This document shows positions 26,796 to 35,596 of a stretch of DNA of 64,000 bases, piece after piece. The DNA is from Rhizobium rhizoryzae (GTDB taxonomy: Bacteria; Pseudomonadota; Alphaproteobacteria; Rhizobiales; Rhizobiaceae): contig NZ_CP049249.1 in NCBI RefSeq assembly GCF_011046895.1, positions 62,001 through 126,000 of the forward strand, in the 5' to 3' direction. The stretch's first letter is position 1, and each line of letters begins with the position of its first letter. The notes below the pieces were generated by a model, which worked only from the letters and a program-made list of their open reading frames with translations, was not told the origin of the DNA and searched no databases. The position numbers and the translations under genes were made by a program.

Positions 26796-27946
26796 GGGCA
26801 AGGGTCCATTCTGTGGGGAATCTGGGCACAGCAGCGCTTGCCGAGCGCCTCGATCATTGATTGGCAAGCGGAAAGCTCGCGTGTGAGGATGAATTCGTCC
26901 GGCTTGTGAGCGCGGCTGATGTCGCCTGGACCGCAGATGATCGCGTCTACGCCTGCTGCCTGGAACAGTCCTGCTTCCGTCCCATAGCTGACGGCGGCGA
27001 GCGGCTCCTGGTCGGTGAGTTCCGCCAGAAGATTGGCAAGATCGGTGTGGCGCGCCAAGGAAAGGGCAGGATAGGCGCTCAGTTCCTCCCATTCGACACC
27101 AATGCCGGATGTGCGTAGTGCTTCTGCGACCATGCGGATGGGCTCAAGGAGGGTGGCGGGATCGATCCCGGAGATCGCGCGCGTTTCGATGTCCAGCGTG
27201 CAGTGATCGGCAATAATGTTGAGCGCCTGCCCACCCTGGATCAAGCCGGCCTGCAACGAAGAATAGGGTGGGTCGAAAATCGGGTCGAAAGGGCCGTTTG
27301 CAAGAGCGTGTGCCGCCGACACAGTCGCTTGTAACACCGGTGCCATGGCATGGACGGCATTCACGCCGAGATCTGGTCGGGAGGAGTGACCAGATCTGCC
27401 CCGCAGTACGATCCGGGCCGCCGCCTTGCCCTTGTGCGCAAGAATTGGCCGCATGCCGCTGGGTTCGCCGATCACCGCGCCCAGCGGCGGCACACACAAT
27501 TTGGGCAATCGAGAAAGGAGATGTGGCACCCCGCGACAACCGGCCTCTTCGTCATAAGAAAATGCGAGATGGATAGGCCGGATGAGGGGCAATGCGACAA
27601 GCGCGGGAACGGATGCCAGCACAGCGGCAAGAAACCCCTTCATGTCGGTGGTGCCGCGGCCATGGAGCCGTTCTCCGTCGATGCGCAGGACGAAGGGGTC
27701 GCCCGTCCAGGTCGTCTCCTGCGCGGGGACCACGTCCATATGACCGGACAGGATATAGCCGGCTTTGTCCGATGGGCCGATGGAGGCGAAGAGATTGGCC
27801 CTGTCACCCTCCGGTCCGGGAAGAACATGGGCGAGGATGCCGAAGCCTTCGAGATAGGATCTGATCCACTCGACGATCGCGTCATTGGACGTGCCGACGA
27901 CCGACGGGAAGCCTACCAGCGCCTTCAGGATCTCGGTGGCATTCAT
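26792..27946 (-). CDS. M20 metallopeptidase, acetylornithine deacetylase (ArgE)-like
   Basis: 384 residues. Metal ligands are in [14 protein letters not shown] (His, near residue 70), [11 protein letters not shown] (Asp, about 100) and [13 protein letters not shown] (the glutamate pair, about 132). The dimerisation/lid domain has [17 protein letters not shown]. The ATG at 27946 has GAGG eight bases upstream; the frame to 28027 lacks a comparable start. The family removes acyl groups from N-acyl amino acids or diamines. Beside two GNAT genes and an amine oxidase, it suggests that an acetylated intermediate is made and then released, or that an acylated substrate is imported. Confidence 0.88.
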   Translation of the reverse strand: MNATEILKALVGFPSVVGTSNDAIVEWIRSYLEGFGILAHVLPGPEGDRANLFASIGPSDKAGYILSGHMDVVPAQETTWTGDPFVLRIDGERLHGRGTTDMKGFLAAVLASVPALVALPLIRPIHLAFSYDEEAGCRGVPHLLSRLPKLCVPPLGAVIGEPSGMRPILAHKGKAAARIVLRGRSGHSSRPDLGVNAVHAMAPVLQATVSAAHALANGPFDPIFDPPYSSLQAGLIQGGQALNIIADHCTLDIETRAISGIDPATLLEPIRMVAEALRTSGIGVEWEELSAYPALSLARHTDLANLLAELTDQEPLAAVSYGTEAGLFQAAGVDAIICGPGDISRAHKPDEFILTRELSACQSMIEALGKRCCAQIPHRMDPCP

Positions 27947-27969
27947 CGCGCTGTCCTCATGCGGATTTT

Positions 27970-27987
27970 GGCACCGAGTTCGGTGCC
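27970..27987. promoter_or_regulatory. 18-bp inverted repeat upstream of the ArgE-like operon
   Basis: GGCACCGA and TCGGTGCC are perfect eight-base arms separated by GT, 23 bases before the leftward ATG of the M20 gene. Its position near the start suits a repressor operator or an RNA hairpin in the leader. The region 27947-28183 also serves the divergent GNAT gene. Confidence 0.45.
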
Positions 27988-28183
27988 TGGTATTGGTTCG
28001 ACTTGCAAGATTAAGTGCGAACGGCATGAATGGCTGCCGAAAGCGACCGCCATACGATCAATTCTTGTGCCGGAGCGGGCCGTAGAAGCGGAATGTTCTG
28101 CAAGGGATGGCTAGGATGCTCGGACGCGAGGTCGTTGTGCGGGCGATGGGCAGATAGGCCATGGAGCACAGGAAAGGCGAACG

Positions 28184-29083
28184 ATGGATTTGAAAGTGCC
28201 GGAAAAATTGCATGTCGATGCATTTCAGGTGCATTTCGCCGACGTGGCCGATGTCGACCTGGAGCAGTTGCATGCTTTGTCCATCGCGGTCGGCTGGCCG
28301 CACCGAGCAGAGGACTGGCAGGCTCTGCGAGACCTTGGACACGGTTTCGTGGCTCTGGACGACATCGATCGTGTTCTGGGGGCGGCCATGTGGTTCCCGC
28401 ACGGCGAGACCTTTGCAACGCTTGGCATGCTGATCACGTCGCCGCGGCTGCAGACGAACGGGGCGGCAAAATGGCTGATGCAGCGTATCTTGTCCGAGTG
28501 TCCCGGCACGAGTTTTCGGTTGAATGCAACGCGCGCCGCGCGTCGCCTCTATCGTTCGCTGGATTTCGTGCAGCAGCGAACCGTTTTTCAGTGCCAGGGG
28601 AAAGCCCGCAAGCCGGGTCCGGCCCACGAACTGCCTGCCGGATGCGACCTTCGACGGCTCCGGGCAAGTGACCTTGATGCGGTGATCGCATTCGACGCAC
28701 CGGCCTTTGCCGTTCCTCGTCCGGTCCATCTTGCCAGCCTGTTCGAGAGTTCGCTCTGCTACGGACTGTTTCGCGGCGAGGCGTTGGTGGCCTATTCCAT
28801 GAGCCGCGCCTTCGGACGGGGCCACGTCCTGGGTCCGATCGGAGCCTTGTCGGTGGACGAGGCGATCGCCGTGGCCCGACCGCATGTGGACGCCCATACC
28901 GGTCGTTTCCTGCGCGTCGATACCCATTTCGGCACCGGTCCCTTCGCAAGCTTTATCCAGGACTGCGGCCTGCCGGTCTTTGATACCGTGACGACCATGA
29001 CGCTCGGCGAAGGTGTCGATTACGGAACCGTCGGTGACGACAAAGGCGCGCTGTTCGCGCTCGCCTCGCAATCAATGGGATGA
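28184..29083 (+). CDS. GNAT acetyltransferase, two-domain, homologue of the 18121-18960 protein
   Basis: 299 residues. N-terminal GNAT-like half: AIAVGWPHRAEDWQ-type segment near residue 34, weak acetyl-CoA loop (LQTNGAAKWLMQRIL, where the usual R/Q-GxG is degenerate), then AARRLYRSLDFVQQ. The C-terminal half has SRAFGRGHVLGPIGALSVDE, FLRVDTHFGTGPFASFI and the end ALASQSMG. It is colinear with the other two-domain GNAT. The ATG has AAGG six bases upstream. The altered coenzyme loop may mean reduced or different acyl-CoA use. It is divergent from the ArgE-like operon. Confidence 0.8.
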   Translation: MDLKVPEKLHVDAFQVHFADVADVDLEQLHALSIAVGWPHRAEDWQALRDLGHGFVALDDIDRVLGAAMWFPHGETFATLGMLITSPRLQTNGAAKWLMQRILSECPGTSFRLNATRAARRLYRSLDFVQQRTVFQCQGKARKPGPAHELPAGCDLRRLRASDLDAVIAFDAPAFAVPRPVHLASLFESSLCYGLFRGEALVAYSMSRAFGRGHVLGPIGALSVDEAIAVARPHVDAHTGRFLRVDTHFGTGPFASFIQDCGLPVFDTVTTMTLGEGVDYGTVGDDKGALFALASQSMG

Positions 29084-29182
29084 CAAAGCACTCCCTCGTT
29101 TAAGGGTTGGTTTCCTGGCTGATCGACTGACTAGATAGCATTGGCACCAAAGTTCCATAATTTGGCCTATCTGATTTTTGCT

Positions 29183-29206
29183 TGTAGCCGCAAAGTTAGA
29201 ATGTCC
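29183..29206 (+). repeat. Left terminal inverted repeat of IS
   Basis: Begins TGTAGCCGCAAAG and ends AATGTCC; 17 of 24 positions match the right end read inward. A second inward copy of the GCAAAGTTA-type motif follows at 29214-29230, 24 bases on. Confidence 0.65.
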
Positions 29207-29264
29207 TGTTTCTGCAAAGTTAAAGTGTCACACTCCCCGCGTTTGATAGCGCGGAGACAAGCGG

Positions 29265-30638
29265 ATGGGGTTGATAGCGATGAGCGAGCGAGATCTGCAG
29301 CGGATCGAGGTTTTATCGAAGGTCATCGGCGGTCGGATGACGATGGTGTCGGCGGCACATGTTCTCGGCCTGAGTGAGCGCCAGGTGCGTCGGCTTCTGC
29401 AACGGATGCGGACTGGCGGCGCGGCGTCGATCCGGCACAAGGCGATTGGCCAGACGTCGAACAACCGGATCAGCGACGGTATTCGGGATTACGCGGTGAC
29501 GCTGGTTCGCGAACGCTATGCGGATTTTGGACCGACACTGGTGACCGAGAAGTTGGCCGAGCGGGATGGTTTGCATGTGTCGCGGGAGACGGTGCGCAGT
29601 TGGATGGTCGATGCCGGTCTTTGGCTGTCGCGCAAGCAGCGCCGGACCTTTCACCAACCCCGACTGCGGCGCGAATCTTTTGGCGAGTTGGTGCAGATCG
29701 ACGGGTCTGAGCATCGCTGGTTTGAGGACCGCGGCCCGTCGTGCTCGCTTCTGGTGTTCGTTGACGATGCAACCGGCAAGTTGATGCAGTTGCGTTTTGT
29801 CCGCTCGGAAAGCGCCTTCACCTATTTCGAAGCACTGGAACTCTATCTCAAACACCATGGCGCGCCGATCGCCTTTTATTCAGACAAGCATTCGGTGTTC
29901 AGAGTGGCGAAGAAGGATGCCAGGGGCGGCCAGGGCATGACCCAGTTCGGGCGTGCGCTTTGCGAGCTAAACATAGAGATTCTTTGTGCTAATTCGAGCC
30001 AGGCCAAGGGCCGGGTCGAGCGGATGAACCGGACGCTGCAGGACCGGCTGGTTAAAGAGTTGCGGCTGGCTGGGATCGGCTGCATGGACACGGGCAATGC
30101 GTTCCTGCCGGGCTTCATGGAGGACTACAACAAACGATTTGCGGTCGTCCCTGCCCGGCCCGATGACCTGCATCGCCCAATGAACCTGACGCCGGATCGG
30201 CTGGCTCAGATTCTGTGCAAGCGGGAGCAGCGCTATGTCGGAGCGCAGCTGACATTCTCGTTCGAGCGTAAGCGGATCATGCTGCAGGAAACCGAAGTAA
30301 CACGCGATTTGGTCGGTCGCTACGTCGAGACCTATGTCTATGCAGATGGCCGCCTGGATGTCCGATGGAAAGGCTATTGCCTGCCTTACAAGGTGTTCGA
30401 CAAGGACCAGCGGGTAACGCATGCAGCGATCACCGAGAACAAGCGGCTCGGGGATGTTCTGGCCTATATCAAGGAGCGCCAGGAGCAGCAGGACAAGCCG
30501 AAGGTGAAGAGCAACAGCGAGAAGAACGGCTACGTTAAACGTGCTCGCGGGCCGGGCCGGCGGAAGGAATTCATGAGCGATCCGGCCGTGATTGCACGGC
30601 GGGAGAAAGCGCTGTTGCGGCAACGGGCTGCCGAGTAA
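29265..30638 (+). CDS. DDE transposase of ISNCY-type element
   Basis: 457 residues. An N-terminal helix-turn-helix region (VSAAHVLGLSERQVRRLLQR, about residue 28) is followed by a second one near residue 100. The rve-type catalytic core has the first Asp in LVQIDGSEHRWF (about 145), the second in FYSDKHSVF (about 205) and the Glu in AKGRVERMNRTLQD (about 250). A basic tail (KRARGPGRRKEF) ends the protein. ATG 29265 has GGAG eight bases upstream; MSERD at codon 6 is an alternative. The frame is intact, so the element may be active. Confidence 0.9.
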   Translation: MGLIAMSERDLQRIEVLSKVIGGRMTMVSAAHVLGLSERQVRRLLQRMRTGGAASIRHKAIGQTSNNRISDGIRDYAVTLVRERYADFGPTLVTEKLAERDGLHVSRETVRSWMVDAGLWLSRKQRRTFHQPRLRRESFGELVQIDGSEHRWFEDRGPSCSLLVFVDDATGKLMQLRFVRSESAFTYFEALELYLKHHGAPIAFYSDKHSVFRVAKKDARGGQGMTQFGRALCELNIEILCANSSQAKGRVERMNRTLQDRLVKELRLAGIGCMDTGNAFLPGFMEDYNKRFAVVPARPDDLHRPMNLTPDRLAQILCKREQRYVGAQLTFSFERKRIMLQETEVTRDLVGRYVETYVYADGRLDVRWKGYCLPYKVFDKDQRVTHAAITENKRLGDVLAYIKERQEQQDKPKVKSNSEKNGYVKRARGPGRRKEFMSDPAVIARREKALLRQRAAE

Positions 30639-30775
30639 GGCGTCTCAAAGCTAAAGCCGAAGAGGTGCGCCCCACCCGCCCCGATCTGATCTTGCAAGCG
30701 GATCTGCCGCCCGGATCGGGGCTGAACGGTGTGCTGTATGGCGAGTAGTCGGACATTTCTACTTTGCAAACCAGC

Positions 30776-30799
30776 GGACATTTCAACTCATCCGCCACA
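30776..30799 (-). repeat. Right terminal inverted repeat of IS
   Basis: Read inward it starts TGTGGCGGATGAG and ends AATGTCC. The second copy of the inner motif is at 30751-30767, 25 bases inward. Confidence 0.65.
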
Positions 30800-31453
30800 A
30801 TGGTCTGGTTCCGCGCTCGAGACTCAGGTTTTGTACAAGTCTCCGTGCAATCCTGCCCCCGCAACCACTGAAACTTGTAACCGACGCCATGAAGCATCCT
30901 CCGCTGCGAGGACCGGCTCGAACCGGTGCAAATACGCCATCTTCTCAGCTCTATCCTTGAACTCACCCGCCTTGAGCTAGGTGCCGCTGACTTCGCGGTC
31001 GTCAAGGATGCCAATGTCGGCCAGCTCCGATGTGCGGCGAACTCACTTGCGAGGTTTACCTGTATCTCAATTGAATGCTCGTCCTGGCGATCTGTCGGGT
31101 AGAGAGCATAGATGATGACAATCGACATGAAAGTGGAATCGCGAAAAGAATGATCCGAGCGAACGTCCCCTTGTTGATGAACAGACTATTTTCTGAACCA
31201 GATTGAAAAAGCACGCCGGCTGCCTCGGTCAGGCGAGTTGCCTCAATGTTGAATTGCGGACTTCCGACTGACGGTCGCTAGCGACACGGCGTTTGTGACG
31301 ATTCTACTCACCGACCAAGGAAAACATCAGAACCGACCGGTGGCGGACCATCTATGCCGGGAGTCGCATAACGCTCGGCCCCAACCGCCCACGATTGTAG
31401 CAACCTGCGCGAGGCTGTAACAGGTTTGAAAACCGAACGGCCCGTAGGACACC
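30800..31453. other. Gene-free stretch right of the IS
   Basis: 654 bases between the IS end and the LysR start. Leftward frames in 30830-31030 give short peptides broken by stops, which could be an old gene remnant, but I do not recognise a family. The last 120 bases must hold the promoter of the LysR gene. No RNA gene or clear repeat was seen. Confidence 0.4.
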
Positions 31454-32368
31454 ATGGATCTCGAACCACGCCTGCTTCGCTACCTGCTCGCAATCGATCG
31501 TGCCGGGTCTTTCCAGAAGGCTGCCGAGGCTCTCGGCATCTCGCAGCCGGCACTGTCTGTCAGCATCGCGCGACTGGAAGATATAACCCGTATGCATCTC
31601 GTTGACCGCGGGCGGTACGGCGCCATCCTGACGGATACGGGCCGGATCCTGATCCGGCACGCCGAAAGCATCGAGTCTATCCTGCAACTTGCACAGACGG
31701 AACTCGAGGCTCGTCGTCGTGGCGCCGAGGGGCCATTACGCGTGGGAGGAACACCGCTGGCAACGGGAAGCATCCTGCCGCGGGTGATCGCGCAAATGCT
31801 TAAGGAAGGCGGCAATGTCGCGGTTACCGTGACGGAGGGTACCGACGAGGAACTGATGGAGCGGCTCCTCACCCACGAGATTGATCTGGTCATTTCCAAT
31901 GTCGGACAACGGCCAACGCCCGATGGCGTTGAGGAGACCCCCCTTTTTACCGCCCGCTCCGTCATTGTCGTCAGAGCCGGTCATCCGCTTGCGGGCAGAG
32001 AACAGGTCTCACTCGTGGAACTCACCGATTCCACCTGGGTGATGCCGCCGCCGGGGGGTGCATTCCGCAAGCAGATCGAGGCGCTCTTCATGATCAACGG
32101 TCTTGCTTTTCCCGCCAACCTCGTTGAGGCGGCGCCATTCAGCGTGCTGAAAGCCATCGTCGAGCGGTCCGACGGTGTAAGCATCCTTTCGGACCAGTTC
32201 CTGCGCGACGAAATCCGGCGCGGCATACTCACTGCAATTCCGCTGGCAGAACATATCGCGACACGAAAATTCGCAATGCAGAAGATTGCCGGCAGGCAGC
32301 TCAATCTTCTTGGACAGCGTTTCGTTTCAGCTGCAAGGGACCTGTCCATGGGGATCGATGAGGAATGA
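31454..32368 (+). CDS. LysR-family transcriptional regulator
   Basis: 304 residues. The helix-turn-helix is at 1-60 (LLRYLLAIDRAGSFQKAA, then QPALSVSIARLEDITRM). The effector domain starts near residue 92 (PLRVGGTPLATGSILPRVIA). It lies upstream of, and in the same direction as, a sugar ABC operon. A typical LTTR dyad stands between them at 32441-32463, so it is the likely regulator of that operon. LysR control of a CUT1 sugar importer is less common than LacI or ROK control. Confidence 0.9.
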   Translation: MDLEPRLLRYLLAIDRAGSFQKAAEALGISQPALSVSIARLEDITRMHLVDRGRYGAILTDTGRILIRHAESIESILQLAQTELEARRRGAEGPLRVGGTPLATGSILPRVIAQMLKEGGNVAVTVTEGTDEELMERLLTHEIDLVISNVGQRPTPDGVEETPLFTARSVIVVRAGHPLAGREQVSLVELTDSTWVMPPPGGAFRKQIEALFMINGLAFPANLVEAAPFSVLKAIVERSDGVSILSDQFLRDEIRRGILTAIPLAEHIATRKFAMQKIAGRQLNLLGQRFVSAARDLSMGIDEE

Positions 32369-32371
32369 AGG

Positions 32372-32392
32372 CAGGTCGAACACCGAGACCTG
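32372..32392. terminator. Small hairpin just after the LysR stop
   Basis: CAGGTC (32372-32377) pairs with GACCTG (32387-32392) across nine bases, four bases after the stop codon. No T-run follows, so a termination role is only possible. Confidence 0.3.
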
Positions 32393-32440
32393 ACCAACGA
32401 TCTACTCAACCTATCCATAATCTGATGTTATAATCACTGC

Positions 32441-32463
32441 CCATTCTATTATTTGACGAATGG
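32441..32463. promoter_or_regulatory. LTTR-type dyad (ATTC-N11-GAAT) before sugar ABC operon
   Basis: CCATTC (32441-32446) and GAATGG (32458-32463) are perfect arms around 11 bases, containing the T-N11-A pattern of LysR binding sites. It is 50 bases before the start of the binding-protein gene and 73 bases after the LysR gene, its probable ligand. Confidence 0.55.
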
Positions 32464-32512
32464 AATGTGGCGGCGATAGTGTTCTTCCGGGACACAGGAG
32501 GAGGACGCGACA

Positions 32513-33748
32513 TTGATTTCCAAACTGCTTCTAGCAACAACCACCGCCACGGCACTCTGCTTCGCGGCCTGCGCGAACGCCCAGGAGGTGAAGGGCGAAG
32601 TCATTCATCAATGGACCTCCGCCGCAGAATCTGCTGGCGTCAAGGTTCTGGCCCAGAAGTTCACCGAACTCGGCGGGACGTGGGTAGACAACGCCATCTC
32701 CGGCGGGCCAAACGCCCGCTCGACGGCGGTCAATCGCGTCGTCGGCGGCAACCCGCCGGCCGCCATGTTGTTCAATACAGGCGCACAGTTCGTCGAACTT
32801 CAGAACAACGGCCTGCTCCGTGACCTGACCGAGACGGCCAAGGCCGACAAATGGCAGGATAAATTGCCCGCAGCGCTTTTGAATTCCGGGATGGTTGACG
32901 GCGAATACTGGGCGCTGCCTATTTCCGGCAACGGTGCCAACTGGTTCTGGTTCAACAAGTCGATTCTCGACAAGATCGGCGTTGCCAAACCGAAGAACTG
33001 GGACGAGGTCTTCGCGGCGTTCGACAAGGCCAAGGCCGCTGGTATCACACCGTTCACGCCGTCCGGCGAGCCGCGGTGGCAGCGCCTGATGTTCAACGCC
33101 GTCGTCCTGAGTGTCGCCGGCCGAGAAACCTATGACGCCGTCATCTACAAGCGCGATGCCTCCGCCGTTCGCGGCGAGAAGTTCAAGGCTGCCGTCAAGA
33201 TCTTCGAAAAGCTGCGGGATTATTCTGACTCCGGCACGCCTGGCCGTTCCTGGCCGGATTCGACCAATCTCGTGATTTCTGGCAAGGCCCTGATGACGCA
33301 GGGTGGCACTTGGCTGAACGGCGCCTTTGCAGCCGCCGGCAAGACGGCCGGTAAGGACTATGAATGCGCCATCATCAATGCTGACCAGGGTATGGTGATC
33401 TCGGGTGATGTATTCCTTTTCCCGGAGCCGAAGAATGCGGCGATGACCAAGGCGCAGGATCTGCTCCTCAAGGCTTTCGCAGACGTTCCGACCCAGACGG
33501 CCTTCGCTGTCGCCAATGGCACGATCCCGATCCTCAAGGGCGCGGATACGTCCAAGCTCAACCCCTGCATCGCGGAAGCGTCGCGTTTCTTCAACGATCC
33601 CAAGCTTTCCACCGGCAGTGATCAGATGATGTTCAGCCCGGCAATCGTTGGTGCAGTCGAGGATGCCATTACCCGCTTCTCGACCAAGGGTGGCCTCACC
33701 GCAGAGCAGTTCATCGAAGCCTATGCAAAGGGGCTCTCCGCGAGCTGA
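32513..33748 (+). CDS. Sugar ABC transporter substrate-binding protein (GtsA-like, SBP_bac_1)
   Basis: 411 residues starting at a TTG, which is well supported: GGAGGAGG ends about eight bases upstream and the frame gives a full signal peptide (MISKLLLATTTATALCFAA, cleavage likely after ANA near residue 23). The mature start GEVIHQWTSAAESAGVK and NAISGGPNARSTAVNRVV resemble the glucose/mannose-binding GtsA group. It is the first gene of an operon with two permeases, an ATPase and a GH3 glycosidase, so the ligand is probably a glucoside or short oligosaccharide (inferred). Confidence 0.9.
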   Translation: MISKLLLATTTATALCFAACANAQEVKGEVIHQWTSAAESAGVKVLAQKFTELGGTWVDNAISGGPNARSTAVNRVVGGNPPAAMLFNTGAQFVELQNNGLLRDLTETAKADKWQDKLPAALLNSGMVDGEYWALPISGNGANWFWFNKSILDKIGVAKPKNWDEVFAAFDKAKAAGITPFTPSGEPRWQRLMFNAVVLSVAGRETYDAVIYKRDASAVRGEKFKAAVKIFEKLRDYSDSGTPGRSWPDSTNLVISGKALMTQGGTWLNGAFAAAGKTAGKDYECAIINADQGMVISGDVFLFPEPKNAAMTKAQDLLLKAFADVPTQTAFAVANGTIPILKGADTSKLNPCIAEASRFFNDPKLSTGSDQMMFSPAIVGAVEDAITRFSTKGGLTAEQFIEAYAKGLSAS

Positions 33749-33816
33749 CCCGCAAACGATAGGGGGAGCGTGTTTCGCCACGTCCCCCGAATGACCAGAT
33801 ATTCGGAGTTTCTTTC

Positions 33817-34704
33817 GTGTTTGTGAGGTCGCCTTCAAGCAGTCGCCTTCAGGCGACCCTGACGCTCGTCCCCGTCGCATTCGTCGTTCTGTCCGTTTAT
33901 GTCGGCGGCGTGTTGTGGGCCGCGGGCATTTCCTTTACCCGCTCGTCCATGTTGCCGAACTACAGGTTCGCTGGCTTTACTCAGTACATAAACCTGTTCT
34001 CGAATGCCCGGTGGCAGGTTTCGCTCGGTAATATGGCGCTGTTCGCCGTGATCTTTATTCCAGTCACGCTGCTGATCGGGTATTCGATGGCTGCGATGAT
34101 CAACCGCGGCGTGCGTGGCGAAAATGCGCTGCGGACCATCTATCTCTACCCGTTCGCCATGTCGTTTATCGTCACCGGTCTCGTCTGGCGCTGGCTGCTT
34201 GACCCCAATTTCGGCATTGCCGACGTGGCGCGCAAGCTAGGTTTCGAGAATGCCTCCTTCGACTGGATCGTCAATGCTGACATGGCGCTCTTCACGATCG
34301 TCATCGCCGCAGTCTGGCATTCGTGTGGTCTCGTCATGGTCGTTTTGCTGGCCGGTCTGAGGGGCGTCGACGACGACTTATGGAAGGCGATCCGTATCGA
34401 GGGCATTCCAGCCTGGAAGGCTCATCTCTTCATCATCATGCCGAGCATCGGTGCCAGCATCGCGACTGCCTTGGTGTTGATGTCGCTTACGGTCGTGCGC
34501 ATGTTCGATGTTGTCGTAGCCATGACCGGCGGTGGCCCGGGTATCGCGACGGATGTTCCGGCCAAGTTCATCATCGATCATATGTTCGAGCGCCAACAGG
34601 TCGGCCTTGCATCCGCCGCGGCCACGACGCTGCTGCTTCTCGTGCTGGTGATCGCAGTACCGCTTCTCTACCTGAAGAGCCGTCGCAAGGGAGCTGCACA
34701 ATGA
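33817..34704 (+). CDS. Sugar ABC transporter permease (MalF-type)
   Basis: 295 residues, about six membrane segments, starting at a GTG with GGAG eight bases upstream. The EAA loop is KAIRIEGIPAWKAHLFIIMP near residue 190. VVVAMTGGGPGIATDVPAKF near 235 is typical of CUT1 permeases. Its end overlaps the next start by ATGA, so the two permeases are translationally coupled. Confidence 0.92.
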   Translation: MFVRSPSSSRLQATLTLVPVAFVVLSVYVGGVLWAAGISFTRSSMLPNYRFAGFTQYINLFSNARWQVSLGNMALFAVIFIPVTLLIGYSMAAMINRGVRGENALRTIYLYPFAMSFIVTGLVWRWLLDPNFGIADVARKLGFENASFDWIVNADMALFTIVIAAVWHSCGLVMVVLLAGLRGVDDDLWKAIRIEGIPAWKAHLFIIMPSIGASIATALVLMSLTVVRMFDVVVAMTGGGPGIATDVPAKFIIDHMFERQQVGLASAAATTLLLLVLVIAVPLLYLKSRRKGAAQ

Positions 34705-35594
34705 CCATCACAAACGGTCCGGTTCTCGTTCGCCGCAATGCTTTTGCCGCCCCGCTTTCGCGCATTTTGGTCTATGTGCTGCTGATCGCCATTGCGATCG
34801 CGGCGCTGGTGCCGCTCTACGTGATGATCGTCACCGCGTTCAAGTCGATGGAGGAGATCCGCTCGGGTACATTGCTCTCGCTGCCGCATGCGTTCAGTTT
34901 CGAGCATTGGCATAAAGCCTGGAATTCAGCCTGTACCGGCCTGCGCTGCGAAGGCCTGAAGGTGGGATTTGTGAATTCCTTCCTAATCACCATTCCAAGC
35001 GTTTTCCTGGCTATCGCCGTGGGTGCGGTGACTGGCTATACACTGAGCTTCTGGCGGGTGCGCTTCGCCAATGTCCTGTTCACGGTCATGCTCATCGGCG
35101 GGTTCTTCCCCTACCAGGTTCTGATCTATCCGCTGGTTCGCATCACCTCGACTATCGGCCTGTTCAATTCGCTCGCGGGTGTGATCTTCGTCCATGTCGT
35201 CTTCGCGCTGCCGGTCGTGACGCTGCTGTTTCGCAACTACTTCGCGTCTATACCGATTGACCTGTTCAAGGCCGCGCGGATCGATGGGGCCGGTTACTGG
35301 CGGATTTTCTTTTCCATTCTGCTGCCGATGTCCGTTCCGATGATCGCGGTGGCCGGCATCCTGCAGGTCACCTTCATCTGGAACGACTATATCGTCGGCC
35401 TCGTCTTCGGCGGTATCAACTATGCCCCGATGACCGTCCAGCTCAACAACATCGTGCACTCCACCTACGGGGAACGGGAATACAACGTGGAGATGGCGGC
35501 GACGCTGCTCACCTCGGTCGTTCCCCTGCTCGTCTACTTCACGTCGGGCCGCTGGTTTGTTCGCGGCGTAGCATCCGGCGCCGTGAAAGGCTAA
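34701..35594 (+). CDS. Sugar ABC transporter permease (MalG/GtsC-type)
   Basis: 297 residues from the ATG overlapping the previous stop; the longer frame from 34323 is a shadow. The EAA loop is KAARIDGAGYWRIFFSILLP near residue 190. The periplasmic loop WNSACTGLRCEGLKVGFVNS carries two cysteines six residues apart, a mark of the GtsC-like subgroup as I recall it. The end IVHSTYGEREYNVEMAATLL is family-typical. Forms the channel with the preceding permease. Confidence 0.92.
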   Translation: MTITNGPVLVRRNAFAAPLSRILVYVLLIAIAIAALVPLYVMIVTAFKSMEEIRSGTLLSLPHAFSFEHWHKAWNSACTGLRCEGLKVGFVNSFLITIPSVFLAIAVGAVTGYTLSFWRVRFANVLFTVMLIGGFFPYQVLIYPLVRITSTIGLFNSLAGVIFVHVVFALPVVTLLFRNYFASIPIDLFKAARIDGAGYWRIFFSILLPMSVPMIAVAGILQVTFIWNDYIVGLVFGGINYAPMTVQLNNIVHSTYGEREYNVEMAATLLTSVVPLLVYFTSGRWFVRGVASGAVKG

Positions 35595-35596
35595 TC

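Larger units (their letters stand above)
29183..30799 (+). mobile_element. Complete insertion sequence, ISNCY-type (possibly IS1202 group), about 1.6 kb
   Basis: The element holds one transposase gene between inverted ends that start TGTAGCC (left) and TGTGGCG (right, read inward). Each end carries two copies of a 17-base motif of the type GCAAAGTTAGAATGTCC: 29190-29206 and 29214-29230 on the left, 30751-30767 and 30776-30792 inverted on the right. These look like transposase-binding sites. No direct repeat is apparent in the flanks, so either the duplication was lost by rearrangement or the outer boundaries are a few bases off. The family name is from recognition of the transposase type. Confidence 0.75.

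Noticed and set aside
32531..33880. 449-codon leftward frame
   Set aside because: Shadow of the sugar-binding-protein gene, whose signal peptide and family motifs are clear.
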